This document shows, piece by piece, positions 1-8,008 of a stretch of 21,851 nucleotides of DNA. Under the pieces are notes generated by a model. That model had not been told where the DNA came from. It saw only the letters and a program-made list of their open reading frames with translations, and ran no database searches. This DNA is from CAYHGV01 sp964356135 (GTDB taxonomy: Bacteria; Hydrothermota; Tepidihabitantia; CAYHGV01): the NCBI GenBank assembly GCA_964356135.1, contig CAYHGV010000049.1:1-21851 (forward strand), given 5' to 3'. Numbering within the stretch: position 1 is the stretch's first letter; each line of letters begins with the position of its first letter. A program made the position numbers and the translations under genes.

Positions 1-1
1 A

Positions 2-799
2 CCAACATACTGGAAAAGTGATCCTCAGACTGTCTCAACTTTTATTCTACGGTCTCTTGGTGCCGAGTCGTTTATTTCAGAAGATGGAATATTCGCTGCT
101 AGGGTCTCCCCGCCTACTTTGGTAGTAGAGGGAATTACTGACTATATGTATCTTTTAACGCTATCAAAACTTGCCCAAAAAAGAGAAAAACCCCATTTAA
201 AAGAAATCCATTTAGCGATCGCCAAAGGCAATACGGGTATAGCTCCTCTTGGATTGTTCTTAAAAGAACTGGGTTGGGACGTTGCAGTTCTTTATGACAA
301 TGAACCTAGTTCTAAAAGGGAAGCACAATTGCTTCGTGAACAAGGATTCGATGAGCATAGGATTCTATTTGTGGAGCATGATTCTACAAAAAGCTTTGAA
401 TCTGATATAGAAGATCTTTTCTCTCTTCAAGTGTACTTGAATGCGGTTAATGAATGGTATTCAAAACATCTCAAAGATTCTAATTATATCGACATTACCC
501 GTAACAAAATAAAGAAAGACAATAAACGCCTAGTCCAAATTCTGGAAGAATTCTGGAAAGATCATGGTAATGATAATTGGGGTCCTTTTAATAAAACAAA
601 AGTCTGTACAACCCTTTGCAATAACATTTTAAAGAAAGATATCATGCAAAACGAGGAAATTATTTCATCCAAAATTTTAAATCGTTTTACTGATCTCTTT
701 GACCGAATAAAACAAGCATTTGTACCCCAAACATTACAGTCGCAACAATCTAATGCTAAAGGTGAAGAAAATAATGAGAACTCCGTTCACACTATGTAA
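2..799 (+). CDS. OLD-family ATP-dependent endonuclease, C-terminal (TOPRIM) part, 5'-truncated by window edge
   Basis: The frame is open from base 2, so the gene starts upstream of the window; the TTG at 119 is internal, not a start. The visible part (about 265 residues) begins at the end of an ABC/AAA-type ATPase region and enters a TOPRIM domain. A VVEGITD motif carries the metal-binding Glu, and a later LYDNEPSSK segment takes the place of the usual DxD motif. A SFESDIEDLF stretch resembles the conserved region after TOPRIM in OLD proteins. OLD-family proteins are DNA nucleases of phage defence (P2 Old, GajA of Gabija), but no UvrD-like GajB partner is visible. The next gene is a large restriction-modification protein about 50 bp downstream on the same strand, so the two look like one defence operon. 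The family is fairly sure; the subtype is unknown because the ATPase half is missing. Confidence 0.75.
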   Translation, partial: PTYWKSDPQTVSTFILRSLGAESFISEDGIFAARVSPPTLVVEGITDYMYLLTLSKLAQKREKPHLKEIHLAIAKGNTGIAPLGLFLKELGWDVAVLYDNEPSSKREAQLLREQGFDEHRILFVEHDSTKSFESDIEDLFSLQVYLNAVNEWYSKHLKDSNYIDITRNKIKKDNKRLVQILEEFWKDHGNDNWGPFNKTKVCTTLCNNILKKDIMQNEEIISSKILNRFTDLFDRIKQAFVPQTLQSQQSNAKGEENNENSVHTM

Positions 800-818
800 A
801 AAGGATTATAAGGGGACG

Positions 819-854
819 ATGAAGCAGAAGACCAAATTACTAAAAAATCAATGA
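819..854 (+). other. possible 11-codon leader ORF translationally coupled to the RM gene
   Basis: An AAGGGG ribosome site at about 810-815 sits just before ATG at 819. This opens an 11-codon frame (MKQKTKLLKNQ) whose TGA overlaps the ATG of the large restriction-modification gene at 851 in an ATGA junction. The RM gene itself has only AT-rich sequence, with no Shine-Dalgarno match, before its ATG. The arrangement would let ribosomes re-initiate from the leader. This is inference from spacing; a chance ORF is possible. Confidence 0.3.
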
Positions 855-3800
855 AGAACCCGTTTGATGTCATAAAGAAAACTATTCAGATTTTAGATTC
901 CCCGTCCTATGAAAACTACTCTGAGGGGAAAGTTCGAACTTATCTTAAATATATGGAAGGAAGCAGAGCAGATGAAGACAAACTAATATCTCCCATCTTG
1001 TTCCGCAATTTCTTAGAAGATATTTTAGGATTTAAGTTAGGGGAAACTATGGCTACTCAGGAATCAAAGATAGTGGGCAAACCGGATTATATACCCGTTG
1101 ATAATCGAACCCATTCTTTTGTATTTGACGCTAAAGGGACCGATACGCAGTATCTATCGCAATATTATCTACAGATTAAAAAATATATCCAACCCCAGGG
1201 ATTAAAATATGGCGTTTTGACAAATATACGTGACCTTGATGTTTATACTTCGGAAGGGGAAAAAGAAATTGAAAATTATAATTTTAGTTTTGTAACACTC
1301 TATCAGGACTATACAGACAATCCGATAACATGCATGGAAAAAGAAAATACCAAGCGATTTTTTAACTTTGTCGAGAATTTTTCTTACAGATTGCTCACCA
1401 CGGAAGAAAAGATCGGAAGAATAGCAAATGCAAAGCCATGGGTTGGAATTGAGGAATTTAATGTTAAACTACTTACGGATCGACTACGATATACAGTGAA
1501 TATTCTCCACAACGATGTGAAACAACAAAAATCTAAGTTGCTAAGTATAGCTGAAGTGGGTAAAGTCTCTCCAGAATCTATCGCTTCCGAAATAGAAGAA
1601 ATTTCTGCTCAAATATATGGAGGAGAATTAAGAAAGGATGAATTTGAGACCTTTAGTAAAATTATGAAAGCTGATGAATCAACTCTCTATGGTAAGGCAC
1701 GAGATGCTTTTTTTCGGAGAGTTGCATATTTTGCTATGACTCGTCTTCTCTTGGCAAGGGTATGGGAAGATATAGGTTTTATTGACGAGTCCCTTTACGA
1801 CGCCGGTTTTGCTAAATGGTACAAAAATTTTAACCATCAAATTGGAATGATTTTAAATTACGCATTTAGCCTATCAGCAAAAAGATACCCGTGGCTTTTT
1901 AATGTCAATAATAACTACTCTTGGTATGAACCATCAGATAATTCTTTAATTGATTGCCTTTACGAGCTTTCTAATTTTTATCTAGGTAAACTTGATCAAG
2001 ATATCTTAGGAACAATTTATGAGGAGTATATTGAAAGGGTTGATAAGAAAAATAAAGGACAATATTATACACCTCGTGAAATTGTGAGTCTTATATGGGA
2101 TAGAGTTGGATTTGACGACCCCGAAGCATTTTTCTGGCATATTGAGGGTAAAAGAAGACCTAAGCTTATCTACGATCCTGCCACAGGCTCAGGGGGGTTT
2201 TTAGTAGAGGCTGCTAAGAGAATCAGAGAATATCCAGATTTTGATTGGAACGACCCGCAAGATCTAAAAGATATGCACGATGCAATTCTTTGGGGTATAT
2301 TTGGAAGCGAAATTTCAACTTTTCCTTACTATCTTACTCAAGTAAATTTGCTTATTCAACTTACCCCGATAATAAAAAAGCACATAGAGTTAACAGGAAA
2401 TAAACCTCGTGAGGAACCAACACCACTCGGTATTATCTGTGCAGACTCCTTAGAACTGCACAACCCAGATCCCCAGCGTCTACCCTTAGTGTCTGGAGAA
2501 AAAGAAAAGAAACGAGGTAAAATACTTCATTTTACATTAGCAGATGATATGATATATGGTAAAATTAAAGAAAAACTTGCTACTAAATTTTTTTATTGCT
2601 GCTCAAATCCACCTTATGTAAGCGAAAAGGGGCATAAGGAACTTTTCCACTCTACTCAAAGATTATATCACTATTGGAGAGAATATTATCAGGGAAAGAT
2701 GGATTATCTATATTGGTTCGTTATACTCGGTCTTTCTAAGCTTAGAGAATGGGGGAAATTAGGATTTATAACCTCTGCTTACTGGCCTACTGCTGATGGA
2801 GCATCAAAATTGAGAAAATATATTTTAGAGAATGCTAAGATAAAAGAAATGATATTTTTTGAAGAGGTGAAAATTTTTGAACACGCCAAGGGACAGAACA
2901 ATATGGTCTTTATCTTTACTAAATGTTCCGATAAGGCACACAAGGAAGAAAGATTAAATAATCACATCAAAATAGTTCAAGTCAGATGTAGAAATCAGGA
3001 TTTGCCTGGTACTACAATTAGAGAGAATCTCGATTTCCTGACAAAGCATATCCAAAAACACATTGATAAACCAAGAGATGAGGATGAATTTATAAGAGTA
3101 TTTTGGAGTGGCGTGAAGCAGGGCGAACTTCCACAGGATGGTGGGTCATGGGATGAAATTTTAATTAGACGAAGCGAAAAAGGGTTAATTCAGAGTGTGA
3201 CAGAAAGAGGAGAACCGATCCTAAAGGTTTGCGACATTATGAGGGGCGTAGATTCAAGTGCTGATAGAGTGACTGATGAAAACATAACTGCCATACCTTC
3301 TCTAAAAATTGAACAATTTAACATTAAGAAAGGGGATGGAATCTTTTTGCTTAGTGAGAATGAAAAAGAGGCTCTTCAATTTCTACCCAACGAACTAGAC
3401 CTATTGAAGCCTACATACAAGAATTCGGATATATGTCCTTATTTTGTGGACATAGCTGAAAAACTCTTTATCCTCTACTTAAAGAAAAATACCGACATGT
3501 CTTCTCGGCCAAACATATTGAACCACTTAGAGAAATTTAGAGAAATTCTAGAGGGCCGGGGAGGACATGAAAGAGGAGAGTCTGGTTGGTATTCCCTACA
3601 TAGGGGACGCAAGGAGAGGATTCTCTGCTCGAACAAAATTGTTTGTTCTCGTTGGGGAAAGAAAGGACCTGAGTATTTTGGTTTCCAAACAGGAGAGTAC
3701 TTCGAAGGCACAGATACTGCGACTATCGTACCTAATGAATTCGTAAACGAAAATGTTTTTTATATATTGGCTGTACTCAATTCTGCTCTAATTAAAAAAT

Positions 3801-4465
3801 GGATAACAGAAAAAGCGCAACGTAGAGGCTACACTGCACAGTCAATTCTTTCTCAAATCCCTGTTCATCGCATAGACTTTGATGACCATGAAGAAGTGAA
3901 AATGCATGATGAAATAGTAGATAAAGTAAAATCTATAAGAGAAAAGATAGCTGACTTAGCTAAATGTTCAAGGTACTTTACCGGTGTTAGGCTTACCAAA
4001 CTCGAGTTTTCTGCTCCTTTACCTGATTTTGATATCGAAGCGATTATTAAAGGTATTCTATCCGAAAATCTCTTTAATATTCGAACCCACCCAGAACTAA
4101 ATATCAGGAAGCCAAAAGATATTAAAGACAATGAAATCTATTTAAGCAAAATAAACGAGCCAGAAAACATTCTTACAGGCAATGCTCAAATTGAGTTAAT
4201 AGACAAGGATAAAATGTCTATTTTTATTGAGGGGCCTTACGAGTTACTAAAACTGATATTCTATATTTTACCAAATTGGAAAGGTAAACCCTGGGATGAA
4301 ATAAAAGAGAATCTTCTACTCCCAAAGAACATACAAAACTTCATTATTCAAAAAGATAAAATCTTAGACGAAGTGAAAAACATAAGAAAAGAAATATTAG
4401 AACTACAAAAACAAATTGACCAAACAGTCTACATCCTATACGGACATGACGGAAAAAGAAATTGA
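851..4465 (+). CDS. Type IIG-like restriction-modification protein: PD-(D/E)XK nuclease fused to N6-adenine methyltransferase
   Basis: The 1204-residue single-chain protein is predicted both to cut DNA and to methylate adenine. The N-terminal 140 residues hold a PD-(D/E)XK nuclease pattern: P78-D79 after GK, then D93-A-K95 in a hydrophobic strand. A helical linker follows, then a KGQYYTPREIV element (about 400-412) typical of N6 methylases. SAM motif I is DPATGSGGF from D442 and the catalytic motif IV is NPPY at 586-589. The C-terminal third should be the target-recognition domain and ends in a coiled stretch (LQKQIDQTVYILYG) typical of Eco57I-like enzymes. BREX PglX is similar in size, but the N-terminal nuclease motif and the absence of other BREX genes argue against it. 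The reading frame probably ends early through a frameshift (see 4446-4575). Codon usage is AT-rich compared with genes after 5.5 kb, suggesting acquisition by transfer. Confidence 0.85.
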   Translation: MKNPFDVIKKTIQILDSPSYENYSEGKVRTYLKYMEGSRADEDKLISPILFRNFLEDILGFKLGETMATQESKIVGKPDYIPVDNRTHSFVFDAKGTDTQYLSQYYLQIKKYIQPQGLKYGVLTNIRDLDVYTSEGEKEIENYNFSFVTLYQDYTDNPITCMEKENTKRFFNFVENFSYRLLTTEEKIGRIANAKPWVGIEEFNVKLLTDRLRYTVNILHNDVKQQKSKLLSIAEVGKVSPESIASEIEEISAQIYGGELRKDEFETFSKIMKADESTLYGKARDAFFRRVAYFAMTRLLLARVWEDIGFIDESLYDAGFAKWYKNFNHQIGMILNYAFSLSAKRYPWLFNVNNNYSWYEPSDNSLIDCLYELSNFYLGKLDQDILGTIYEEYIERVDKKNKGQYYTPREIVSLIWDRVGFDDPEAFFWHIEGKRRPKLIYDPATGSGGFLVEAAKRIREYPDFDWNDPQDLKDMHDAILWGIFGSEISTFPYYLTQVNLLIQLTPIIKKHIELTGNKPREEPTPLGIICADSLELHNPDPQRLPLVSGEKEKKRGKILHFTLADDMIYGKIKEKLATKFFYCCSNPPYVSEKGHKELFHSTQRLYHYWREYYQGKMDYLYWFVILGLSKLREWGKLGFITSAYWPTADGASKLRKYILENAKIKEMIFFEEVKIFEHAKGQNNMVFIFTKCSDKAHKEERLNNHIKIVQVRCRNQDLPGTTIRENLDFLTKHIQKHIDKPRDEDEFIRVFWSGVKQGELPQDGGSWDEILIRRSEKGLIQSVTERGEPILKVCDIMRGVDSSADRVTDENITAIPSLKIEQFNIKKGDGIFLLSENEKEALQFLPNELDLLKPTYKNSDICPYFVDIAEKLFILYLKKNTDMSSRPNILNHLEKFREILEGRGGHERGESGWYSLHRGRKERILCSNKIVCSRWGKKGPEYFGFQTGEYFEGTDTATIVPNEFVNENVFYILAVLNSALIKKWITEKAQRRGYTAQSILSQIPVHRIDFDDHEEVKMHDEIVDKVKSIREKIADLAKCSRYFTGVRLTKLEFSAPLPDFDIEAIIKGILSENLFNIRTHPELNIRKPKDIKDNEIYLSKINEPENILTGNAQIELIDKDKMSIFIEGPYELLKLIFYILPNWKGKPWDEIKENLLLPKNIQNFIIQKDKILDEVKNIRKEILELQKQIDQTVYILYGHDGKRN

Positions 4466-4575
4466 GATAGCTGAAGAAATTAGTAGAAGAGGTTGCTTCC
4501 ACCGCTGCAAAACTTTGGAATCTGACCCCAAGGGAGCTTAATGAGATTAAAACGTCACTTGGGGAAATAAGCTGA
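4446..4575 (+). pseudogene. out-of-frame C-terminal tail of the RM gene (apparent frameshift)
   Basis: Type IIG proteins commonly end in an LYGLTEEEI-like motif. Here the annotated frame reads ...YILYG then HDGKRN and stop. Removing one base near 4445 gives ...YG-MTEKEIEIAEE, which matches that tail. A second one-base change near 4482 would enter the third frame, which reads VEEVASTAAKLWNLTPREL and onward to a TGA at 4573-4575, one base before the GTG of the next gene. Such tight spacing is what the end of an intact operon gene would look like. This is a motif-based inference; a sequencing error could give the same picture. Confidence 0.45.
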
Positions 4576-4576
4576 A

Positions 4577-5119
4577 GTGAGTAAAATCAAAAAGTTGATT
4601 CGAAATTCTTGGGTGATAACCATCGTCGGCGGTTTAATTGTAGCTATAATTTTAACAATTCTACAATTACTAATTAAATTACCTTATAAATTAATGAAAT
4701 TAATTTATAAGTTTTTAATTATTACTTGGAATTTACCAGTTTATGTAATTATCCTTATTTTCTTAGGAGGAATATTTTTACCGATTTTAGGTCTATTGCT
4801 ACATAAATATCTTAAGCCTAAACAACCTTGGGGTCGTTATATCAAAGATAAATTCTATGACATTAACTGGCAATGGAAATGGGGAAAAAACGAAGTAATC
4901 GATCTAATTCCCCTATGCCCTCAATGTTATTGTGAACTCACTGAAGAAAAAGTTTATCACCCAGTACATGGAAAATGTTTCACCGGCTATCTTAGATGTT
5001 ATCATTGTCATTTTCGAATAAATATGAATCAAGACGAAACTCGGTATTTGGCAAACTTAATTGAGAAAGCAAAGAAAGAGATAGAAAGAAAAATTAGGAC
5101 AGGCGAATATTTACCTTAG
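4577..5119 (+). CDS. small membrane protein with cytosolic zinc-ribbon domain
   Basis: The product is 180 residues and starts with GTG, behind a GGGGAAATA ribosome site. Two hydrophobic segments (about 12-33 and 53-77) are separated by a short basic loop and should be membrane helices. After them comes a soluble domain with C114-X2-C117 (and C119) paired with C141-X2-C144, with C134 between: a zinc-ribbon pattern. An aromatic strand (NWQWKWG, about 97-103) precedes the first knuckle. No enzymatic motif is seen. It follows the RM gene at once and shares its AT-rich codon use, so it probably belongs to the same transferred defence block. Proteins of this shape are found as uncharacterised passengers in mobile regions; the function is unknown. 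Confidence 0.65.
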   Translation: MSKIKKLIRNSWVITIVGGLIVAIILTILQLLIKLPYKLMKLIYKFLIITWNLPVYVIILIFLGGIFLPILGLLLHKYLKPKQPWGRYIKDKFYDINWQWKWGKNEVIDLIPLCPQCYCELTEEKVYHPVHGKCFTGYLRCYHCHFRINMNQDETRYLANLIEKAKKEIERKIRTGEYLP

Positions 5120-5286
5120 GTATCCGATATTGCGAGATAAGCAAAGAGCAGAATAGAGTATGTAATGAGTCGGTTCATAAAAAAATAGTATTAAATTTTT
5201 AGTTGTTTTTTCAAAATCTCGGTCAAAAATGCTGCCCCGCAGTCATAAATCTTAATCAACCATTGAAAAATATAGCTTTTTTCACC

Positions 5287-5314
5287 TTGCCATTTAGCGA
5301 AAAATCACTATAAT
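5287..5314 (+). promoter_or_regulatory. upstream copy of tandem sigma-70-type promoter
   Basis: TTGCCA at 5287-5292, a 16-bp spacer, and a consensus TATAAT at 5309-5314. It lies in the first copy of a duplicated unit; the second copy 54 bp downstream has the same layout. Confidence 0.6.
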
Positions 5315-5340
5315 TATATATTGGCTCTTTGCTTTTCCAC

Positions 5341-5368
5341 TTGACGTTTAGCGAAAAATGACTATACT
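5341..5368 (+). promoter_or_regulatory. downstream copy of tandem sigma-70-type promoter
   Basis: TTGACG at 5341-5346, a 16-bp spacer, and TATACT at 5363-5368. It predicts a leader of about 120 nt before the ATG at 5496. The spacer shares the core TTTAGCGAAAAAT with the first copy. Confidence 0.65.
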
Positions 5369-5495
5369 TATACAGTATTAAATATTAGTTCTTTGGGAAA
5401 ATTGTAAAATTTTTAACTTATGCAGGCTCTGTGGTTTTTCCACAAGGCTATTCCTTTTATACCCAAAATCACAAAAACGAAAACGGAGGAAAATT

Positions 5496-6110
5496 ATGAC
5501 AAAGCCAGAAGTAAGCGTTAATAAGAAATACACATACCGGCAGTATCATCCGCGAAGGATTATGACAGGCCAAGAACTAAGAGACCTCGCCTCGATTGGA
5601 AATGACGAATATGAAGTTTATTCAGCATCTCTTCTCCAGGAAATCGCCCGGCGGATTTCCAAAGAACCGAAAATATTTGTCGTCCACCTATCGACATGCA
5701 CCGTCCCCCAAGCGACCGGGAGTGCCGCTTTCACGTACTTGGGATTGAATGTCAAAGAATTGTGTGAGCACGATCTATTTCGAAATTTTAAGGTGATTAA
5801 TTCAAAAACCTTGAAATTGGAAAACAGGTTCTCGGTTCCCCAAAAGGTTGTTTTACTTCCCAAACGGGAATTCAAAGAATTCTTTGCCAATGAGAATGAA
5901 GACGGCTGGGAGAAATTTTACAAAAAATATCCCGGTTCGCCTGGGATAACCGGATTTTCACGGGTGGGTTTCAATAAAGCCAGAACCCGGGCACTTCTCT
6001 ACCGGGGCAACCAAGCCGACTGGCTGGCCGGAACGGGGTCTTTGAGTCTCTTTGAAAAGCGAGGCGGTCAATGGACCGTCGAAAAGGAGGTTACGATCTG
6101 GAAGTCGTAA
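5496..6110 (+). CDS. conserved hypothetical protein (204 aa)
   Basis: The ATG follows CGGAGGAAAATT, a good ribosome site. The product is soluble, with no signal peptide or membrane helix seen. Its C-terminal 60 residues (YPGSPGITGFSRVGFNKA... then LLYRGNQADWLAGTG... SLFEKRGGQWTV... VTIWKS) follow a pattern I recognise from an uncharacterised family. In that family a GSxGIxxFSRVGFN segment leads into LVYxGxxxG and a final KxGxWxVxxxxxxWxS strand. Family members usually have an exported N-terminus; here the N-terminus is instead a basic, non-hydrophobic segment (RRIMTGQELRDLASI). It lies behind the tandem promoters and 82 bp before an AAA+ ATPase on the same strand, so co-transcription is likely. 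The function is unknown. Confidence 0.6.
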   Translation: MTKPEVSVNKKYTYRQYHPRRIMTGQELRDLASIGNDEYEVYSASLLQEIARRISKEPKIFVVHLSTCTVPQATGSAAFTYLGLNVKELCEHDLFRNFKVINSKTLKLENRFSVPQKVVLLPKREFKEFFANENEDGWEKFYKKYPGSPGITGFSRVGFNKARTRALLYRGNQADWLAGTGSLSLFEKRGGQWTVEKEVTIWKS

Positions 6111-6141
6111 AATCCGGCATGACATGAGACCGGAAATATTC

Positions 6142-6155
6142 CTTCGGATCCGAAG
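6142..6155. promoter_or_regulatory. 14-bp perfect palindrome between the 204-aa gene and the AAA+ gene
   Basis: CTTCGGATCCGAAG is a perfect palindrome in the 82-bp gap. It could be a small RNA hairpin or a protein-binding site. No T-run follows, so it is not a terminator. Confidence 0.25.
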
Positions 6156-6192
6156 CTGTTTCGGAAGAGAGAACTAAAAAAAGGAGGAACGA

Positions 6193-7629
6193 ATGGAAGA
6201 AAATATCCACAAAGAGTACCGGGATGCGAACTTCCGGCTGTTTCAGGCGCTGTCCGAGCGGGTTGTCATTTACAAAAGATTTTGGAGCTACTGCACATCG
6301 GAGACCGAGGTCGGCGGCGAGTTTCTTACTATATCGGAGGAAATGGACTCTCCTCCCATTCCGGAATCGATTGAGACACAATTCCGCAAGGAAATGGTAA
6401 GGGTTAATAGAAATGTGAAAAAAGTAGAAGCGGAAATCTCCCTGATTGTCGGCCGGGCAAAAAGACATGGTGTGGACTTTGAGCTTGAAAACTTATGTAA
6501 AGAGTTCAACCTTTCGAAAGAAGAACGTTACATTATCATCGCACTCTTCTTCGGTTTCTTGGAACGAGACCCGAGCATACCGGGTTATGATCTCCTCCAT
6601 CTTTTCTGCTTAACTCCGGCCGAGGTTTTTGCGGGAGTCCATTTTCTCCAGGAGGACGGCGTATTACGGCGGAACAATATCATGAACCGCCTGTATCGCA
6701 ATGCGACTCTGGTCGGTGACGATTTCATTCTCGATGACCGGGCGCACGACCGGATAACTGGCAAAAGCGATTCCTTTGAGTTTTCGCCAATCTGGAAAGA
6801 AAAACTGTCGAATCGCCGGAAAGGAACGCTTTTGATTATGCGCCAACCCACTATTCCGCTTGATACGGTCGTCTTGAGTGCGGAGAAGCGGGAGACGATT
6901 GATCGCGCTATGTGGCAGATGAACGGCTCGCAGAAAATTTCTAAGTGGATATCTGCCGGAACGCTCCCCTATGGCAAAGCGGTTTCGATGCTCTTCTATG
7001 GGCCGCCGGGAACCGGCAAGACGATGACCGCCGAAGCGATCGCCCATAAACTCGGAAAGAAGCTCGCCGTCGCCAACTACGCCCAGATTCATAATATGTG
7101 GTGGGGGAATACCGAAAAAAATATCATCCAGGTTTTTCGGAACGCCGCCGAGAACGATTGCGTACTCGTGTTTGACGAAGCGGATGCGTTTTTCGGCCAA
7201 CGGCTTGCTGAGCAGTCGAGTAATGACAGATCCTATAATACAATTACGAATCTTTTGATGCAGGAGCTGGATCGGTTTGAAGGAGTGGTCATCCTCACCT
7301 CTAATCGGGAATTCGCCCTCGATGAGGCGTTTGAACGGCGGATTAGCTTGAAACTCCAGTTTGACCTGCCCACCGCCGAAGAACGTGCCCGAATCTGGAC
7401 CGCATTTTTTACCGATGAAGCTCCTTTAGAACCGGATGTTGATTTCGGGGAGTTAGGCCGACGGTTTGAAATATCGGGCGGCAATATCAAAAATGCGGTT
7501 TTGAATGTAGTCAGAGAAGCGGGATTCTTAAACAAAAAAATAACGATGGAGATGCTTGTGAAGGCAGCGGAACAGGAGCACCCGATAGCCAACGCCCAGA
7601 ACCGAAAGATCGGATTTCAGGCTTCGTGA
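6193..7629 (+). CDS. AAA+ ATPase (CDC48/FtsH-like single AAA domain, helical N-terminal domain)
   Basis: ATG follows AAAAGGAGGAACG, a strong ribosome site. The first ~240 of 478 residues form a charged helical domain with a winged-helix-like stretch (LSKEERYIIIALFFGF, about 110-125) and no known catalytic motif. The AAA domain follows. It has Walker A GPPGTGKT at 270-277, a pore-loop region IHNMWWGNTEKN, and Walker B VLVFDEAD at 324-331 with D328 and E329. Further on are sensor-1 ILTSN, an ERRI arginine-finger segment and a helical lid ending ISGGNIKNAVLNVVREA. No protease or other effector domain is attached, so it probably remodels or unfolds a partner. Similar architecture occurs in ATPases linked to contractile injection systems and in stand-alone remodelling ATPases. 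The repeat at 7645-7854 suggests its original downstream neighbours were the Tat mini-gene and the SPFH protein. Confidence 0.8.
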   Translation: MEENIHKEYRDANFRLFQALSERVVIYKRFWSYCTSETEVGGEFLTISEEMDSPPIPESIETQFRKEMVRVNRNVKKVEAEISLIVGRAKRHGVDFELENLCKEFNLSKEERYIIIALFFGFLERDPSIPGYDLLHLFCLTPAEVFAGVHFLQEDGVLRRNNIMNRLYRNATLVGDDFILDDRAHDRITGKSDSFEFSPIWKEKLSNRRKGTLLIMRQPTIPLDTVVLSAEKRETIDRAMWQMNGSQKISKWISAGTLPYGKAVSMLFYGPPGTGKTMTAEAIAHKLGKKLAVANYAQIHNMWWGNTEKNIIQVFRNAAENDCVLVFDEADAFFGQRLAEQSSNDRSYNTITNLLMQELDRFEGVVILTSNREFALDEAFERRISLKLQFDLPTAEERARIWTAFFTDEAPLEPDVDFGELGRRFEISGGNIKNAVLNVVREAGFLNKKITMEMLVKAAEQEHPIANAQNRKIGFQAS

Positions 7630-7650
7630 CCAACACATACAAACCAGCCC

Positions 7651-7679
7651 TTGACAATTCCAAAATCCGGCATAAAGAT
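7651..7679 (+). promoter_or_regulatory. putative promoter of Tat mini-gene, copy A
   Basis: TTGACA at 7651-7656, then a weak -10 (CATAAA or TAAAGAT) about 15-17 bp downstream, close before the ATG at 7686. The -35 is conserved in the second copy at 9747. Confidence 0.4.
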
Positions 7680-7685
7680 GATTCT

Positions 7686-7829
7686 ATGAAAAGTCCAAAA
7701 AAGAAGCTCAGCCGGCGGGAGTTTTTAACCACCCTGGCTGCCAGTCCAGCCCTGTGGCTTTTACCGGCTAAAAAGACTCACGGCGCGACTCTGCGCAAAA
7801 ACATCTTTAAGAAAAGCCCGGCCGGGTAA
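7686..7829 (+). CDS. 47-aa Tat-signal mini-protein, copy A
   Basis: The peptide has a basic start (MKSPKKK), a twin-arginine motif SRREFL, a short hydrophobic core (LAASPALWLLP) and a basic tail ending KKSPAG. That is a Tat signal with no mature protein attached. I chose ATG 7686 rather than the upstream ATG at 7626, which overlaps the AAA+ stop. The second copy at 9782 has its ATG at the matching base and no similar upstream extension. In the shared core the two DNA differences (GCT GCC against GCA GCA) are synonymous. It could be a real small membrane-targeted peptide or the relic of a larger exported protein; preservation in both copies favours the first. It has no clear ribosome site. Confidence 0.55.
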   Translation: MKSPKKKLSRREFLTTLAASPALWLLPAKKTHGATLRKNIFKKSPAG

Positions 7830-7839
7830 GGAGGAATAG

Positions 7840-7959
7840 ATGATTACCATTTTAACGAAAACCGGGGACGGACTACCATTATTTATTTTAGATTCGGAAA
7901 TAATTACTGATACCTGGAAATGGGCACAGGGTATAATGTTGCCAAAAATGGGATATTGA
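7840..7959 (+). pseudogene. chimeric 39-aa ORF: SPFH gene start fused to unrelated sequence
   Basis: This frame keeps the AAGGAGGAATAG ribosome site and first five codons (MITIL) of the SPFH gene at 9936. After 7854 the sequence changes to TKTGDGLPLFILDSEI... and ends at 7959. The tail is not recognised and is not membrane-like. It marks the left junction of the inserted island and is probably translated only by accident. Confidence 0.55.
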
Positions 7960-7984
7960 CAAGAAAATAATTGTAGGTTAATTT
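7956..7984 (+). promoter_or_regulatory. putative hicBA promoter
   Basis: TTGACA at 7956-7961, a 17-bp spacer, and TAATTT at 7979-7984, 24 bp before the hicB ATG. The -10 is weak. No clear palindromic operator for HicB was seen. Confidence 0.45.
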
Positions 7985-8008
7985 TAGATACTTAAACGAG
8001 GAGGTAAT

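Larger units (their letters stand above)
5120..5495. other. 376-bp AT-rich gene-free leader with duplicated promoters
   Basis: No credible ORF lies here. The stretch marks the change from AT-rich defence genes to less AT-rich genes. It holds a duplicated ~54-bp unit (5275-5394) containing two promoters. A weak hairpin, TGTGG-TTTTT-CCACA, lies at 5430-5444 in the predicted 5' leader of the next gene. A clean ribosome site, CGGAGGA, follows at 5484-5490. No terminator was recognised for the defence block. Confidence 0.6.
7645..7854 (+). repeat. 210-bp direct repeat, copy A (left border of the TA island)
   Basis: It aligns without any gap to 9741-9950 (constant offset 2096). From about 7703 to 7854 only two bases differ. 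The repeat covers a TTGACA promoter, the whole Tat mini-gene, its AAGGAGG and the first five codons (MITIL) of the next gene. After 7854 the two copies are unrelated: copy B runs into the SPFH gene and copy A into the TA island. Confidence 0.9.

Noticed and set aside
7626..7685. Upstream ATG extension of the Tat mini-gene
   Set aside because: It overlaps the AAA+ stop, is not matched in copy B, and would bury the twin-arginine motif behind a 20-residue polar extension.
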